Shown: one piece after another, positions 1 through 8,835 of the stretch
How positions within the stretch are numbered: position 1 is the stretch's first letter
How the letters are laid out: each line of letters opens with the position of its first letter
Source of the DNA: Phytobacter massiliensis JC163
GTDB lineage: Bacteria; Pseudomonadota; Gammaproteobacteria; Enterobacterales; Enterobacteriaceae
Length of the DNA: 43,550 nucleotides
Reading direction: 5' to 3'
Assembly (NCBI RefSeq): GCF_000321045.1
Contig: NZ_HE578945.1
Coordinates: 330,828 to 374,377 of the forward strand
The notes under the pieces: generated by a model
The model's input: only the letters and a program-made list of their open reading frames with translations
Told to the model about the DNA's origin: nothing
The model's database searches: none
Translations under genes and position numbers: made by a program

Positions 1-1074
1 ATCTCTATTCGTACATCCCGGATGCGGCGTGTCGCACCCGGGATATTTTTTGGTTAACAGCGGAGTCGACATCAGCTTCTGGCCGCTGATCAGCGGACCG
101 GGGGCGCGCGTCGCCGCACGTTCCAGCACCTCCTGAATCACCGACGACAGCTCGTTGATTTCAAACTTGGCGACATAGCCATCCGCCTGCACTTTACGCA
201 CGTGATCTTCGTTAGCGCTGCCGGACAGAGAAGAGTGAATCACCACCGGGATCTGCTTAAGGCGCGCGTCGCTCTTAATCAGGCGGGTGAGGGTAAAGCC
301 GTCCATCTCCGGCATCTCCAGGTCGGTAAGCACCATCGAGATTTTATCGCTGATGGGCACCCCTTCGGCGTCCGCCTGCTGGCAGAGCAGCTGGATGCGC
401 TCCCAGGCATCCTTCCCGGTAACGTGCATGGTATTGGGGATTTGCATCGCCTGCAGCCCCTTATCCAGCATCGCGCGCGCCACTTTAGAATCTTCGGCGA
501 CAATCGCCACCGCGCCCGGCTTAATATTGAAGGTTTTATCGGGGATGTGTTTACCGTGCAGATCGTGATCGGAAGGCACGATGTCATACAGGATCTGCTC
601 AACGTCCAGCACCATCGCCAGGTTATTGCTGTCACGATCGTCATCCAGGCAGGCAATACTGGTAATGTAGTGGCCGTTAATCGCTTTTTCGGCGGTGTGG
701 ACCTGCTTCCAGTCCAGGCGAATGATGTTTTCCACCGACTCGACGGCAAACGCCTGCACGCTGCGGGCATACTCCGTGATCAACAGAATATTCAGGCCGG
801 TTGCCGGCTTGCAGCCCGCGACCGCCGCGAGATCGATAACCGGGATCACCTGGTCTCGAATATTGACCATCCCCATCAGCGGCGGCTTCATTCCCGCCGG
901 GCGGGTAAAAGCAGGCATGGGCACAATTTCGCGCAGTTTAAACACGTTGATGCCGAACAGCTCTGACTTTTCGCCATTCATTGAGGTGCCGAGGCGAAAA
1001 AGCAGCAGCTCAAAACGGTTCGACAGGGTGAGATTGGCCCTGTCATCAATATCTTTCTGGAAATTATCCATCAT
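1..1074 (-). CDS. cheV: CheV, chemotaxis coupling protein with receiver domain (3' end outside window)
   Basis: Read on the minus strand, an open frame starts at ATG 1074 (a second ATG follows at 1071; a GAGG Shine-Dalgarno fits the second one best) and has no stop before the left edge, so at least 358 codons. The N-terminal part begins MDNFQKDIDDRANL and is a CheW-like coupling domain (about residues 15-165, with MVNIRDQVIPVIDL). The C-terminal part is a response-regulator receiver domain (about 190-320) with VLTDLEMPEMDGF carrying the phospho-acceptor Asp. CheV couples chemoreceptors to the CheA kinase and is tuned by phosphorylation. It follows rbn by 74 bp but has its own sigma-28 promoter. 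The last 15 or so codons read through a REP palindrome, so the real C-terminus is uncertain. Confidence 0.9.
   Translation of the reverse strand, partial: MMDNFQKDIDDRANLTLSNRFELLLFRLGTSMNGEKSELFGINVFKLREIVPMPAFTRPAGMKPPLMGMVNIRDQVIPVIDLAAVAGCKPATGLNILLITEYARSVQAFAVESVENIIRLDWKQVHTAEKAINGHYITSIACLDDDRDSNNLAMVLDVEQILYDIVPSDHDLHGKHIPDKTFNIKPGAVAIVAEDSKVARAMLDKGLQAMQIPNTMHVTGKDAWERIQLLCQQADAEGVPISDKISMVLTDLEMPEMDGFTLTRLIKSDARLKQIPVVIHSSLSGSANEDHVRKVQADGYVAKFEINELSSVIQEVLERAATRAPGPLISGQKLMSTPLLTKKYPGCDTPHPGCTNRD
16..43. repeat. REP-like palindrome
   Basis: TCCCGG-A-TGCG-loop-CGCA-C-CCGGGA forms a stem-loop typical of enterobacterial REP elements. It lies inside the open reading frame of cheV as far as the window shows. 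Confidence 0.7.
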
Positions 1075-1106
1075 GCCCTCAATGTGGAATGCCTGCGTTA
1101 AAGCTG

Positions 1107-1133
1107 TTATCGGCACCTTGAGGAAAAAGTAGA
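1107..1133 (-). promoter_or_regulatory. Sigma-28 (FliA) promoter of cheV
   Basis: On the minus strand the -10 element GCCGATAA (1114-1107) matches the sigma-28 consensus at all eight positions. It is preceded, after exactly 11 nt, by TCTACTTT (1133-1126), which matches the TAAAGTTT -35 at five of eight positions. It lies 33 nt before the cheV start codon. This ties cheV to the flagellar class 3 regulon, as known for chemotaxis genes of motile enterics. Confidence 0.8.
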
Positions 1134-1148
1134 GTGCGCAATCTCACA

Positions 1149-2066
1149 TCACAGACTAACAACCCGAAAATCGTCGGCCAGCAGAGTCTGCGGGAAGATG
1201 GCCTGGCACTCTGCCAGCATCGCCTGGCTGCCTTCGGCATCGTAACGGGAGCTTAAATGGGTAATCACCAGCCTGCCTGCGCCAGCCTCCCGCGCCAGCT
1301 GCGCCGCCTGGCGGGTGGAGCTGTGTCCGCGACTGTTAGCTTTCTCTTCCATCGCCTGCTCAAGGGTGGCCTCGTGCACCATTAAATCTACCCCCTTCGC
1401 CAGCTGCCGGGCGGTGTCGCAGGGGGCGGTATCCCCGAAGATAGCCAGCTTTTTACCCGGCGTAGCGGGGGAGATAAACGCCTGCCCGTCGATGGCGCGG
1501 CCATCGTCGAGAATGACCGTTTCGCCATTTTTTAACTGCTGAAATAGCGGCCCCGGCTTTACGCCCAGGGCTGTCAGCGCTCGGGCATCCAGCGCGCCGG
1601 GCTTATCATGCTCTTCAATACGGTAGCCGTAGCACTCAACCGGGTGGTTCAGGGCAAAAGCGCTGACTTTGTACTGCCCGTCATCAAACACCGCTCCGGC
1701 GGCGATCTCTTCTATAACCATTGGGAAATCTGTCCATGAGCCGCTCAGGCGCAGGGCGGTTTCCACAAATTCCCGCAGTCCTTTAGGGCCATACAGGGTG
1801 AGCGGCTGCGTGTTGCCCGCCATCGAACGGCTGCACAGCAGCCCCGGCAGGCCAAAAATATGGTCGCCATGCAGGTGGGTAATAAAAATTTTATCGAGCT
1901 TGCCGGGATGGTAAGCGGTGCGCAGAAACTGTTGCTGAGTACCTTCGCCGCAGTCGAAAAGCCACATACCAGGCTGGGTTGGATGCTGCAGATTAAGCAG
2001 GATGGCCGTGACATTGCGCGCCCGCGTCGGCACGCCCGCTGAGGTGCCTAAAAAAGTCAGTTCCAT
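1149..2066 (-). CDS. rbn: Ribonuclease BN / tRNase Z (ElaC)
   Basis: 305 aa, the same length as E. coli Rbn, starting [14 protein letters not shown]. It is a metallo-beta-lactamase-fold zinc phosphodiesterase that processes tRNA 3' ends, with exo- and endonuclease activity in the E. coli protein. The signature [13 protein letters not shown] (about residues 62-74) supplies metal ligands; further ligands are the Asp in [10 protein letters not shown] and the His in ITHLSSRYD near the end. An upstream in-frame ATG at 2087 would add seven residues, but an AAAGGA Shine-Dalgarno lies inside that extension, so 2066 is preferred. The gene is divergent from elaA (71 bp between starts) and precedes cheV on the same strand. 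Confidence 0.95.
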   Translation of the reverse strand: MELTFLGTSAGVPTRARNVTAILLNLQHPTQPGMWLFDCGEGTQQQFLRTAYHPGKLDKIFITHLHGDHIFGLPGLLCSRSMAGNTQPLTLYGPKGLREFVETALRLSGSWTDFPMVIEEIAAGAVFDDGQYKVSAFALNHPVECYGYRIEEHDKPGALDARALTALGVKPGPLFQQLKNGETVILDDGRAIDGQAFISPATPGKKLAIFGDTAPCDTARQLAKGVDLMVHEATLEQAMEEKANSRGHSSTRQAAQLAREAGAGRLVITHLSSRYDAEGSQAMLAECQAIFPQTLLADDFRVVSL

Positions 2067-2137
2067 AGTGGATGACGTCCTTTGCATTGATGTCGAAGCA
2101 TGAGTATAACGAGGTGATACAAAATAAGGAGCACATC

Positions 2138-2599
2138 ATGATTCGCTGGCAGGACCTGCACCACTCTGAACTTACCGTCGCGGAACTTTACGCCGCCTTA
2201 AAATTGCGCTGTGAAGTGTTTGTCGTTGAACAGACGTGCCCCTATCTGGACGTGGATGGCGACGATCTTTGCGGTGAGAATCGCCATATCCTTGGCTGGC
2301 AGGATGAACAGCTGGTGGCGTATGCGAGGATTCTGAAAAATGAGGATGAATTGCAGCCGGTCGTCATCGGTCGAGTCATCGTCAGCGAGCAGGTTCGCGG
2401 TGAAAAACTGGGGCAACAGCTGATGCAAAGAGCTGTTGACTCCTGCCTGCGCCACTGGCCGCAACACGCGCTATATCTGGGCGCGCAGGCCCATCTGCAA
2501 CATTTCTATGGGCGCTTTGGTTTCGCGCCGGTGACGGACGTTTATGACGAAGACGGCATCCCGCATATCGGCATGGCGCGAGAAGTGGGCCAGGCGTAA
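2138..2599 (+). CDS. elaA: ElaA, GNAT-family N-acetyltransferase
   Basis: 153 aa, same length and closely similar to E. coli ElaA (starts MIRWQDLHHSEL). It is a GNAT acyl-CoA N-acyltransferase with the acetyl-CoA loop around residues 80-90 (VIVSEQVRGEKLGQQLM) and a C-terminal FYGRFGF motif usual in GNATs. The physiological substrate is not established. The start is set by AAGGAG six nt before ATG 2138; a longer in-frame ATG at 2072 has no such signal. It is divergent from rbn and followed 53 bp later by elaB. Confidence 0.92.
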   Translation: MIRWQDLHHSELTVAELYAALKLRCEVFVVEQTCPYLDVDGDDLCGENRHILGWQDEQLVAYARILKNEDELQPVVIGRVIVSEQVRGEKLGQQLMQRAVDSCLRHWPQHALYLGAQAHLQHFYGRFGFAPVTDVYDEDGIPHIGMAREVGQA

Positions 2600-2652
2600 A
2601 CGGCAAGCATTGTCTATAGTTAGCGAACAGGTGCATAACATGGAGAAAACCG

Positions 2653-2955
2653 ATGTCTAATCAATTTTATGATTCACGTATCGATGATGACCTGGCTTTG
2701 CTGAGCGAAACGCTGGAAGAGGTTCTGCGCTCCTCAGGCGATCCCGCCGATCAAAAGTATATTGAGCTGAAAGCACGCGCTGAGCAGGCGCTGCACGATG
2801 TAAAAAACCGCGTAAGTAACGCGTCTGACACCTACTACTACCGGGCTAAAAAAGCGGTCTATCGTGCCGATGATTACGTGCATGAAAACCCGTGGCACGG
2901 CGTCGGCGTCGGCGCGTCTATTGGCCTGGTTCTGGGCCTGCTGCTGCGTCGCTAA
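2653..2955 (+). CDS. elaB: ElaB, tail-anchored stress protein (DUF883)
   Basis: 100 aa, almost the length of E. coli ElaB (101). The N-terminal two thirds is a charged amphipathic helical region; the C-terminus (about residues 80-98, GVGVGASIGLVLGLLLRR) is a glycine-rich transmembrane anchor with Arg-Arg at the end, typical of C-tail-anchored inner-membrane proteins of the DUF883/YqjD family. Relatives bind ribosomes in stationary phase and ElaB is linked to stress tolerance. A GGAG Shine-Dalgarno precedes the start. A strong hairpin follows the stop. Confidence 0.93.
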   Translation: MSNQFYDSRIDDDLALLSETLEEVLRSSGDPADQKYIELKARAEQALHDVKNRVSNASDTYYYRAKKAVYRADDYVHENPWHGVGVGASIGLVLGLLLRR

Positions 2956-2963
2956 GAGTATCA

Positions 2964-2985
2964 GAGCCTGCCTTGCGGCAGGCTC
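2964..2985. terminator. Hairpin after elaB
   Basis: GAGCCTGCC-TTGC-GGCAGGCTC is a perfect 9-bp stem with a 4-nt loop, 9 nt after the elaB stop. No T-run follows, so it could be a weak terminator or an mRNA 3'-end stabiliser. Confidence 0.5.
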
Positions 2986-3091
2986 GCTCTCAACCCTCGC
3001 TCCCCGCTTTACCCGCCTGCGACACGTGCCTCCCGCGCATGAAGTCTATGGTTTACCGATTCATATCAAAAATCTCTCTTTCCTGATTCTC

Positions 3092-3097
3092 TATACT
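3092..3097 (+). promoter_or_regulatory. Possible -10 element of the men operon
   Basis: TATACT lies 30 nt before the menD start, in the AT-rich end of the elaB-menD gap. No convincing -35 hexamer is visible at 16-18 bp spacing, so this is tentative. With menF absent, menD is the first gene of the operon and needs a promoter in this gap. Confidence 0.3.
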
Positions 3098-3126
3098 AAG
3101 CCTCAATATTGATACCGGACAAACTT

Positions 3127-4797
3127 ATGTCAGTGAGTGCTTTTAACCGACGCTGGGCGGCTGTGATTCTGGAGGCGTTAACACGTCATGGGGTGCGCCA
3201 TGTTTGCATCGCGCCTGGCTCGCGCTCTACGCCGTTAACCCTCGCGGCGGCGGAAAATCCGGCATTTATTCACCATACCCATTTCGATGAACGCGGGCTG
3301 GGGCATCTGGCGCTGGGTCTGGCGAAGGCAAGCGGAACGCCGGTCGCGGTGATTGTCACCTCTGGCACCGCGGTGGCGAACCTGTATCCTGCGCTGATCG
3401 AAGCAAGCCTGACCGGCGAAAAACTCATTTTTCTTACCGCTGACCGGCCGCCGGAGTTGATCGACTGCGGCGCGAACCAGGCTATACGTCAGCCGGGCAT
3501 GTTTGCCTCCCATCCCGCGCAGTCTCTCGCGCTGCCGCGGCCCTCGCAGGACATTCCGGCACGCTGGCTCATCTCCGCCATTGACCACCTGATGGGCTCC
3601 ACGCCCGGCGGCGCGGTACATATCAACTGCCCCTTTGCTGAGCCGCTGTATGGCGAAATGGATGACACGGGCCTGGGCTGGCAACAGGCGCCGGGCGCAT
3701 GGTGGCAGGATGACAAGCCCTGGCTGCGCGAAGACGGCCCCTGCGGCTGCATCCGCCAGCGCGACTGGTTTTTCTGGCGGCAAAAGCGCGGCGTGGTCGT
3801 GGCCGGCAGGATGAGCGCGGCGGAAGGCAAACTGGTCGCCGCATGGGCGAAAACACTTGGCTGGCCGCTGATTGGCGATGTGCTGTCGCAAACCGGCCAG
3901 CCTTTGCCCTGCGCCGATTTATGGCTCGGCAATGCCCGCGCCGTGAGTGAGCTGGCGCAGGCGCAGATCGTTATCCAGCTTGGCAGTAGCCTGACCGGGA
4001 AACGCCTGCTGCAGTGGCAGGCGACCTGCGAACCCGAAGAGTACTGGCTGGTGGATAACATCGGCGGTCGGCTCGATCCGGCCCACCATCGCGGCCGCCG
4101 TCTGGTTGCGGAGATTGGCGAGTGGCTGGCGCAGCATCCGGCGCAAAGCCGTAAGCTTTGGGCCGTCGACATTCCGGCGCTGTCCGCGCAGGCCTGGCAG
4201 GCGGTGGCTGCCGACGCGGATACCTTTGGCGAAGCCCAGCTGGCGCATCGTCTGGCAGCGTTTCTGCCGGCGCAGGGGCAGCTGTTCCTCGGCAACAGTC
4301 TGGTGGTTCGCCTGGTGGACGCTTTCGGGCAACTGCCTGCCGGGTATCCGGTCTACAGCAATCGCGGCGCCAGCGGTATCGATGGCTTAATTTCTACCGC
4401 CGCTGGGGTGCTGCGGGCAAGCAGAAGGCCGACGCTTGCCGTGGTGGGCGACCTTTCGGCGCTGTACGATTTAAACGCGCTGGCGCTGCTGCGTCATGCG
4501 CCCGCGCCGTTCGTGCTGATGGTGGTCAACAACAACGGCGGGCAGATATTTTCCCTGCTGCCCACGCCGCCTGACGAGCGGGAGCAATTCTATCTGATGC
4601 CGCAGGATGTCCGCTTTGAGCATGCGGCGGCGATGTTCGGCCTGACATACCACAGCCCCCGCAGCTTCGCGGAGCTGGGCTCCGCCTTAAGCGAGGCCTG
4701 GAGCAAACCCGGCGCGACGCTGATTGAGCTGGAGGTCAACGGCACCGACGGCGCGCAGGCGCTGCAAAGCCTGCTTGCCAGAGTAAGCCAGCTGTGA
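3127..4797 (+). CDS. menD: MenD, SEPHCHC synthase (menaquinone biosynthesis)
   Basis: 556 aa, starting [20 protein letters not shown] exactly as in E. coli MenD. It is a thiamine diphosphate-dependent enzyme that joins 2-oxoglutarate (as succinic semialdehyde) to isochorismate, the first committed step of menaquinone synthesis. Visible parts: the N-terminal PYR domain with [16 protein letters not shown] containing the conserved Glu, a central TH3-type domain, and the C-terminal PP domain with [15 protein letters not shown]...NNNGG, the ThDP/Mg binding motif. An in-frame ATG at 3109 would add six residues but is not shared with E. coli. menH overlaps its stop codon. menF, which normally precedes it, is missing. 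Confidence 0.96.
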   Translation: MSVSAFNRRWAAVILEALTRHGVRHVCIAPGSRSTPLTLAAAENPAFIHHTHFDERGLGHLALGLAKASGTPVAVIVTSGTAVANLYPALIEASLTGEKLIFLTADRPPELIDCGANQAIRQPGMFASHPAQSLALPRPSQDIPARWLISAIDHLMGSTPGGAVHINCPFAEPLYGEMDDTGLGWQQAPGAWWQDDKPWLREDGPCGCIRQRDWFFWRQKRGVVVAGRMSAAEGKLVAAWAKTLGWPLIGDVLSQTGQPLPCADLWLGNARAVSELAQAQIVIQLGSSLTGKRLLQWQATCEPEEYWLVDNIGGRLDPAHHRGRRLVAEIGEWLAQHPAQSRKLWAVDIPALSAQAWQAVAADADTFGEAQLAHRLAAFLPAQGQLFLGNSLVVRLVDAFGQLPAGYPVYSNRGASGIDGLISTAAGVLRASRRPTLAVVGDLSALYDLNALALLRHAPAPFVLMVVNNNGGQIFSLLPTPPDEREQFYLMPQDVRFEHAAAMFGLTYHSPRSFAELGSALSEAWSKPGATLIELEVNGTDGAQALQSLLARVSQL

Positions 4798-5555
4798 TGC
4801 TTTATGGCCGCGCGCAGCCGGGCGAGGCGGGAAAACCGTGGCTGGTCTTTGTGCATGGTTTTTCCGGCACCGGGGAGGAGTGGCGGCCTGTTGGCGAACA
4901 GCTTGCGCCGTTCCCTTGTCTCTATCTGGACCTGCCCGGCCACGGTGGCTCGTCAGCCGTCGCCGCAACCTCGTTTACTCAGGTGGACGCGGCGCTATCC
5001 CGGAGCTTAATTAGTTACAACATACTGAATTACTGGCTGGTGGGGTACTCCCTCGGCGGCCGCGTAGCGATGCACTTCGCCTGCCAGCGGCCCCCTGGTT
5101 TGCAGGGGCTGGTTGTTGAAGGGGGGCATCCGGGCCTGACTGACGACCAGGCGCGGCAGGCAAGGTGGCAATCCGATACCCGCTGGGCCCAGCGCTTTCG
5201 CAGCCAGCCGCTGCTTGAGGTCTTTAACGACTGGTATCAGCAGCCTGTTTTCGCCTCGTTAAGCCCGGCCAGGCGCCGCGTGCTGGCGCGTGCGCGCAGC
5301 CGGAACGACGGCCAGGCGCTCGCCGCCATGCTGGAGACGACCTCGCTGGCAATCCAGCCGGATTTACGCGGCCCGCTGCATGAACTGGCCGTGCCTTTTC
5401 ATTACTTATCCGGCGAGTATGACCGTAAATTTCGTGCGCTGGCGGCTGAAACCAGCGCCGTGCCTCATCTCATTGTTGGCGCCGGGCATAACACCCATCG
5501 GGAACAGCCCGATGCGGTAGCGCGCTGCCTGGCGCAAATCCTGCGTCTTATATAA
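4797..5555 (+). CDS. menH: MenH, SHCHC synthase (alpha/beta hydrolase)
   Basis: 252 aa alpha/beta-hydrolase that eliminates pyruvate from SEPHCHC to give SHCHC. The nucleophile elbow VGYSLGGRV (about residue 85) contains the catalytic Ser; the catalytic His is in GAGHNTHRE near the C-terminus, and the Asp in GEYDRKF. The oxyanion motif HGFSG is near residue 22. The ATG at 4797 overlaps the menD stop (TGATG), a translational-coupling arrangement; a GTG at 4794 is possible but less likely. menB follows after 10 bp. Confidence 0.94.
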   Translation: MLYGRAQPGEAGKPWLVFVHGFSGTGEEWRPVGEQLAPFPCLYLDLPGHGGSSAVAATSFTQVDAALSRSLISYNILNYWLVGYSLGGRVAMHFACQRPPGLQGLVVEGGHPGLTDDQARQARWQSDTRWAQRFRSQPLLEVFNDWYQQPVFASLSPARRRVLARARSRNDGQALAAMLETTSLAIQPDLRGPLHELAVPFHYLSGEYDRKFRALAAETSAVPHLIVGAGHNTHREQPDAVARCLAQILRLI

Positions 5556-5565
5556 AGGGCTTACT

Positions 5566-6423
5566 ATGATTCATCCTGATGAAAACATGCTTTACGCACC
5601 GATTGAGTGGCAGGACTGCTCCGGGGATTACAGCGATATTCGCTACCATAAATCCCGCGACGGTATCGCCAAAATCACCATTAACCGCCCTCAGGTACGC
5701 AATGCCTTTCGTCCGCTCACCGTCAAAGAGATGATTCAGGCGCTGGCGGATGCGCGTTATGACGATAACGTTGGCGTTATTATCCTTACCGGCGAAGGTG
5801 ACAAAGCCTTCTGCTCCGGCGGCGACCAGAAAGTGCGCGGCGATTACGGCGGCTATCAGGATGATTCCGGCGTGCACCATCTGAACGTGCTGGACTTCCA
5901 GCGCCAGATTCGCACCTGCCCGAAGCCGGTGGTGGCGATGGTGGCGGGCTACTCCATCGGCGGCGGCCATGTGCTGCACATGATGTGCGACTTAACCATC
6001 GCGGCGGAAAACGCCATCTTCGGCCAGACCGGGCCGAAAGTCGGCTCCTTTGACGGCGGCTGGGGCGCGTCCTACATGGCGCGGATCGTCGGGCAGAAAA
6101 AGGCGCGTGAAATCTGGTTCCTTTGCCGCCAGTACGACGCAAAACAGGCGCTGGATATGGGGCTGGTCAACACTGTCGTGCCGGTGGCGGAACTGGAAAA
6201 AGAGACCGTGCGCTGGTGCCGCGAAATGCTGCAAAACAGCCCGATGGCGCTCCGCTGCCTGAAAGCGGCGCTGAACGCCGACTGCGACGGCCAGGCCGGG
6301 CTGCAGGAGCTGGCGGGCAACGCCACCATGCTCTTCTATATGACCGAAGAGGGTCAGGAAGGGCGCAACGCGTTCAATGAAAAACGCCAGCCGGACTTCA
6401 GCAAGTTCAAACGGAACCCGTAA
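5566..6423 (+). CDS. menB: MenB, 1,4-dihydroxy-2-naphthoyl-CoA synthase
   Basis: 285 aa, crotonase-fold enzyme that cyclises o-succinylbenzoyl-CoA to 1,4-dihydroxy-2-naphthoyl-CoA. The crotonase oxyanion-hole regions are visible as [13 protein letters not shown] (about residues 76-88) and [16 protein letters not shown] (about 129-144); the [16 protein letters not shown] stretch carries the bicarbonate/active-site glycine and loop typical of type I MenB. The C-terminus (FSKFKRNP) reaches into a neighbouring subunit in known hexamers. menC starts on its stop codon. Confidence 0.96.
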   Translation: MIHPDENMLYAPIEWQDCSGDYSDIRYHKSRDGIAKITINRPQVRNAFRPLTVKEMIQALADARYDDNVGVIILTGEGDKAFCSGGDQKVRGDYGGYQDDSGVHHLNVLDFQRQIRTCPKPVVAMVAGYSIGGGHVLHMMCDLTIAAENAIFGQTGPKVGSFDGGWGASYMARIVGQKKAREIWFLCRQYDAKQALDMGLVNTVVPVAELEKETVRWCREMLQNSPMALRCLKAALNADCDGQAGLQELAGNATMLFYMTEEGQEGRNAFNEKRQPDFSKFKRNP

Positions 6424-7388
6424 TGCGACGCGCGCAGGTATATCGCTGGCAGATACCGATGGACACGGGCGTGGTGCTGCGTGAACGGCGGCTCAAAACC
6501 CGCGACGGGCTGTTTATTCATCTGCGCAGCGCGACGCGGGAAGGGTGGGGAGAGATTGCGCCGCTGCCCGGCTTTAGTTCTGAATCGCTTACCGAGGCGA
6601 CCGCCGCCGTGTGCGCATGGGCACGTGCCTGGCAGGCCGGGCGGCAGGAAGCGCTGCCCGGCTTACCGTCGGCGGACTTTGGCATTAGCTGTGCGCTCGC
6701 GGAGCTGGACGGTACGCTGCCGCTGGCCGCCGACTACCGGGCCGCACCGCTCTGCACCGGCGATCCGGATGCGCTGTTCGCCACGCTTTCCGCGATGCCA
6801 GGTGAAAAAATAGCCAAGATGAAAGTCGGCCTGTATGAAGCCGTGCGTGACGGCATGATGGTTAACCTGCTGCTGGAGGCGCTGCCCGATTTGCGCCTGC
6901 GGCTGGATGCCAACCGCGCGTGGACGCCGCTTAAGGCGCAGCAGTTCGCCCGCTACGTCAACCCGGACTATCGCAGCCGAATTGATTTTCTCGAAGAGCC
7001 GTGTCAAAGCCGGGATGATTCCCGCGCCTTCGCCCGTGAAACGGGCATCGCTATCGCCTGGGATGAAAGCCTGCGGGATGCGGATTTTGTCTTTGAAAAA
7101 GAGCTGGGCGTGCGGGCGGTGGTCATCAAACCTGGCTTAACCGGTAGCCTGCAAACCGTGCAGATGCAAATAGCGCAGGCAACGGCGCTGGGAATGACGG
7201 CGGTGATCAGCTCATCCATAGAGTCCAGCCTGGGGCTGACGCAGCTTGCGCGCGTCGCCGCCTGGCTGACGCCGCAAACCCTGCCGGGGCTGGACACCCT
7301 GCAACTGATGCAGGCCCAGTTGGTTCGCCGCTGGCCGGGCAGCAGCCTGCCCTGTCTGTCCGTGGACGCTCTGGAGCCGTTGCTATGA
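6423..7388 (+). CDS. menC: MenC, o-succinylbenzoate synthase
   Basis: 321 aa, enolase-superfamily enzyme that dehydrates SHCHC to o-succinylbenzoate. The catalytic and metal-binding elements occur in order: KMKVGLY (catalytic Lys), LRLDANRAW (Asp ligand), DFLEEPC (Glu ligand), AWDESL (Asp ligand) and VVIKPGLTG (second catalytic Lys). Its ATG overlaps the menB stop (TAATG), and its stop overlaps the menE start (ATGA), so the three genes are translationally coupled. Confidence 0.95.
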   Translation: MRRAQVYRWQIPMDTGVVLRERRLKTRDGLFIHLRSATREGWGEIAPLPGFSSESLTEATAAVCAWARAWQAGRQEALPGLPSADFGISCALAELDGTLPLAADYRAAPLCTGDPDALFATLSAMPGEKIAKMKVGLYEAVRDGMMVNLLLEALPDLRLRLDANRAWTPLKAQQFARYVNPDYRSRIDFLEEPCQSRDDSRAFARETGIAIAWDESLRDADFVFEKELGVRAVVIKPGLTGSLQTVQMQIAQATALGMTAVISSSIESSLGLTQLARVAAWLTPQTLPGLDTLQLMQAQLVRRWPGSSLPCLSVDALEPLL

Positions 7389-8740
7389 TATTCAGCGACT
7401 GGCCGTGGCGCGAATGGCGCAAACGCCGGGGGCACGCTCCGGCGGTGCGTTTGCATGACGAGCAGCTGAACTGGCGCGAGCTCTGCGCGCGTGTCGATGC
7501 GCAGGCGAGCGGTTTTGCCCGTCAGGGGCTGTGTGAAGGTGATGGGGTGATGTTGCGTAGCCGCAACTCTGCGCAGGCGCTGCTATGCTGGCTCGCTCTG
7601 CTGCAGTGCGGCGCGCGCGTGCTGCCCGTTAATCCACAGCTTCCCGCTCCGCTACTGGCAAGGCTGCTGCCAACGCTGACGCTGCGCTTCGCGCTCGATC
7701 TGGCGGACGGCGGCGACTACGCCGGTTTGCAGACGCTGGCGGCGAGCGCGGGCGCAGGAGAGTATGCGACCCTATGGCAGCCGCAGCGGCTGGCTTCCAT
7801 GACCCTGACGTCAGGGTCAACCGGTCTGCCAAAGGCGGCCGTGCATACCTGCGATGCGCACCTTGCCTGCGCGCAGGGGGTGCTGGCGATGATTCCTTTC
7901 GCCCCAGAAGATGACTGGCTGCTTTCGCTGCCGCTGTTTCACGTTTCCGGTCAGGGGATTCTGTGGCGCTGGCTGCTGGCGGGGGCGCGGTTAACCCTGA
8001 CTGAGAAGCCGCTGCCCGACGCGCTGCGAGGATGCACCCATGCTTCGCTGGTGCCGACGCAGCTGTGGCGTCTGTTAAATGAGGCTACGCCGGTGTCGCT
8101 TAAGGCCGTACTGCTGGGCGGCGCGGCGATCCCCGTGGATCTTACTCATCACGCCCGCGAGCGCGGGGTCCGTACCTGGTGCGGTTACGGCCTCACCGAA
8201 TTTGCCTCGACGGTGTGCGCCAAAGAAGCTGACGGCGAGTCTGACGTAGGTTTTCTGCTGCCGGGCCGGGAGCTTCGCATCGTCAACGGTGAAGTATGGC
8301 TACGGGCAACAAGCCAGGCGGCCGGATACTGGCGCGATGGAGGCGTGCAGCCGCTGGTTAACAATGAAGGCTGGTTTCCCACCCGCGATAAGGGCGTGTT
8401 GACCGACAACCGTCTGACGATCCTCGGTCGGCTTGATAACCTTTTTTTCAGCGGCGGAGAAGGTATCCAGCCTGAGGAGGTAGAGCGGGTTATCGCCGCC
8501 CATCCTCAGGTGCGACAGGTTTTTGTCGTGCCGCTGGCGGACCGCGAGTTCGGCCACCGTCCCGTGGCGGTAGTGGAATGCGCTGATACCGTTGACTTTA
8601 CCCGGCTGGCCCACTGGGTTGAGGATAAGCTCGCCCGGTTCCAGCAGCCGGTGCAGTGGCGCGCGCTACCGGCGGATCTTATGCAGGGGGGAATTAAAAT
8701 TTCCCGCCGCGCCCTGCAGGAGTGGGTGGAAGCAAGTTAA
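7385..8740 (+). CDS. menE: MenE, o-succinylbenzoate-CoA ligase
   Basis: 451 aa, acyl/aryl-CoA synthetase of the ANL superfamily that adenylates o-succinylbenzoate and transfers it to CoA for MenB. The P-loop-like AMP-binding motif [16 protein letters not shown] is near residues 140-155; the GYGLTEFAS motif (about 261-269) and the hinge/A8 region [20 protein letters not shown] follow. It is the last gene of the men operon. In E. coli pmrD and the arn operon come next; here an Rpn-family gene does. Confidence 0.95.
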   Translation: MIFSDWPWREWRKRRGHAPAVRLHDEQLNWRELCARVDAQASGFARQGLCEGDGVMLRSRNSAQALLCWLALLQCGARVLPVNPQLPAPLLARLLPTLTLRFALDLADGGDYAGLQTLAASAGAGEYATLWQPQRLASMTLTSGSTGLPKAAVHTCDAHLACAQGVLAMIPFAPEDDWLLSLPLFHVSGQGILWRWLLAGARLTLTEKPLPDALRGCTHASLVPTQLWRLLNEATPVSLKAVLLGGAAIPVDLTHHARERGVRTWCGYGLTEFASTVCAKEADGESDVGFLLPGRELRIVNGEVWLRATSQAAGYWRDGGVQPLVNNEGWFPTRDKGVLTDNRLTILGRLDNLFFSGGEGIQPEEVERVIAAHPQVRQVFVVPLADREFGHRPVAVVECADTVDFTRLAHWVEDKLARFQQPVQWRALPADLMQGGIKISRRALQEWVEAS

Positions 8741-8835
8741 TTTTGCGTGCGGCTTTCCAGCTTTTTATCGTCAAACCCTGGCGATGGCGAGGAAGTGTTA
8801 GTTTTTGCCAATGACGCCACAGGCAGGGACGCCGT

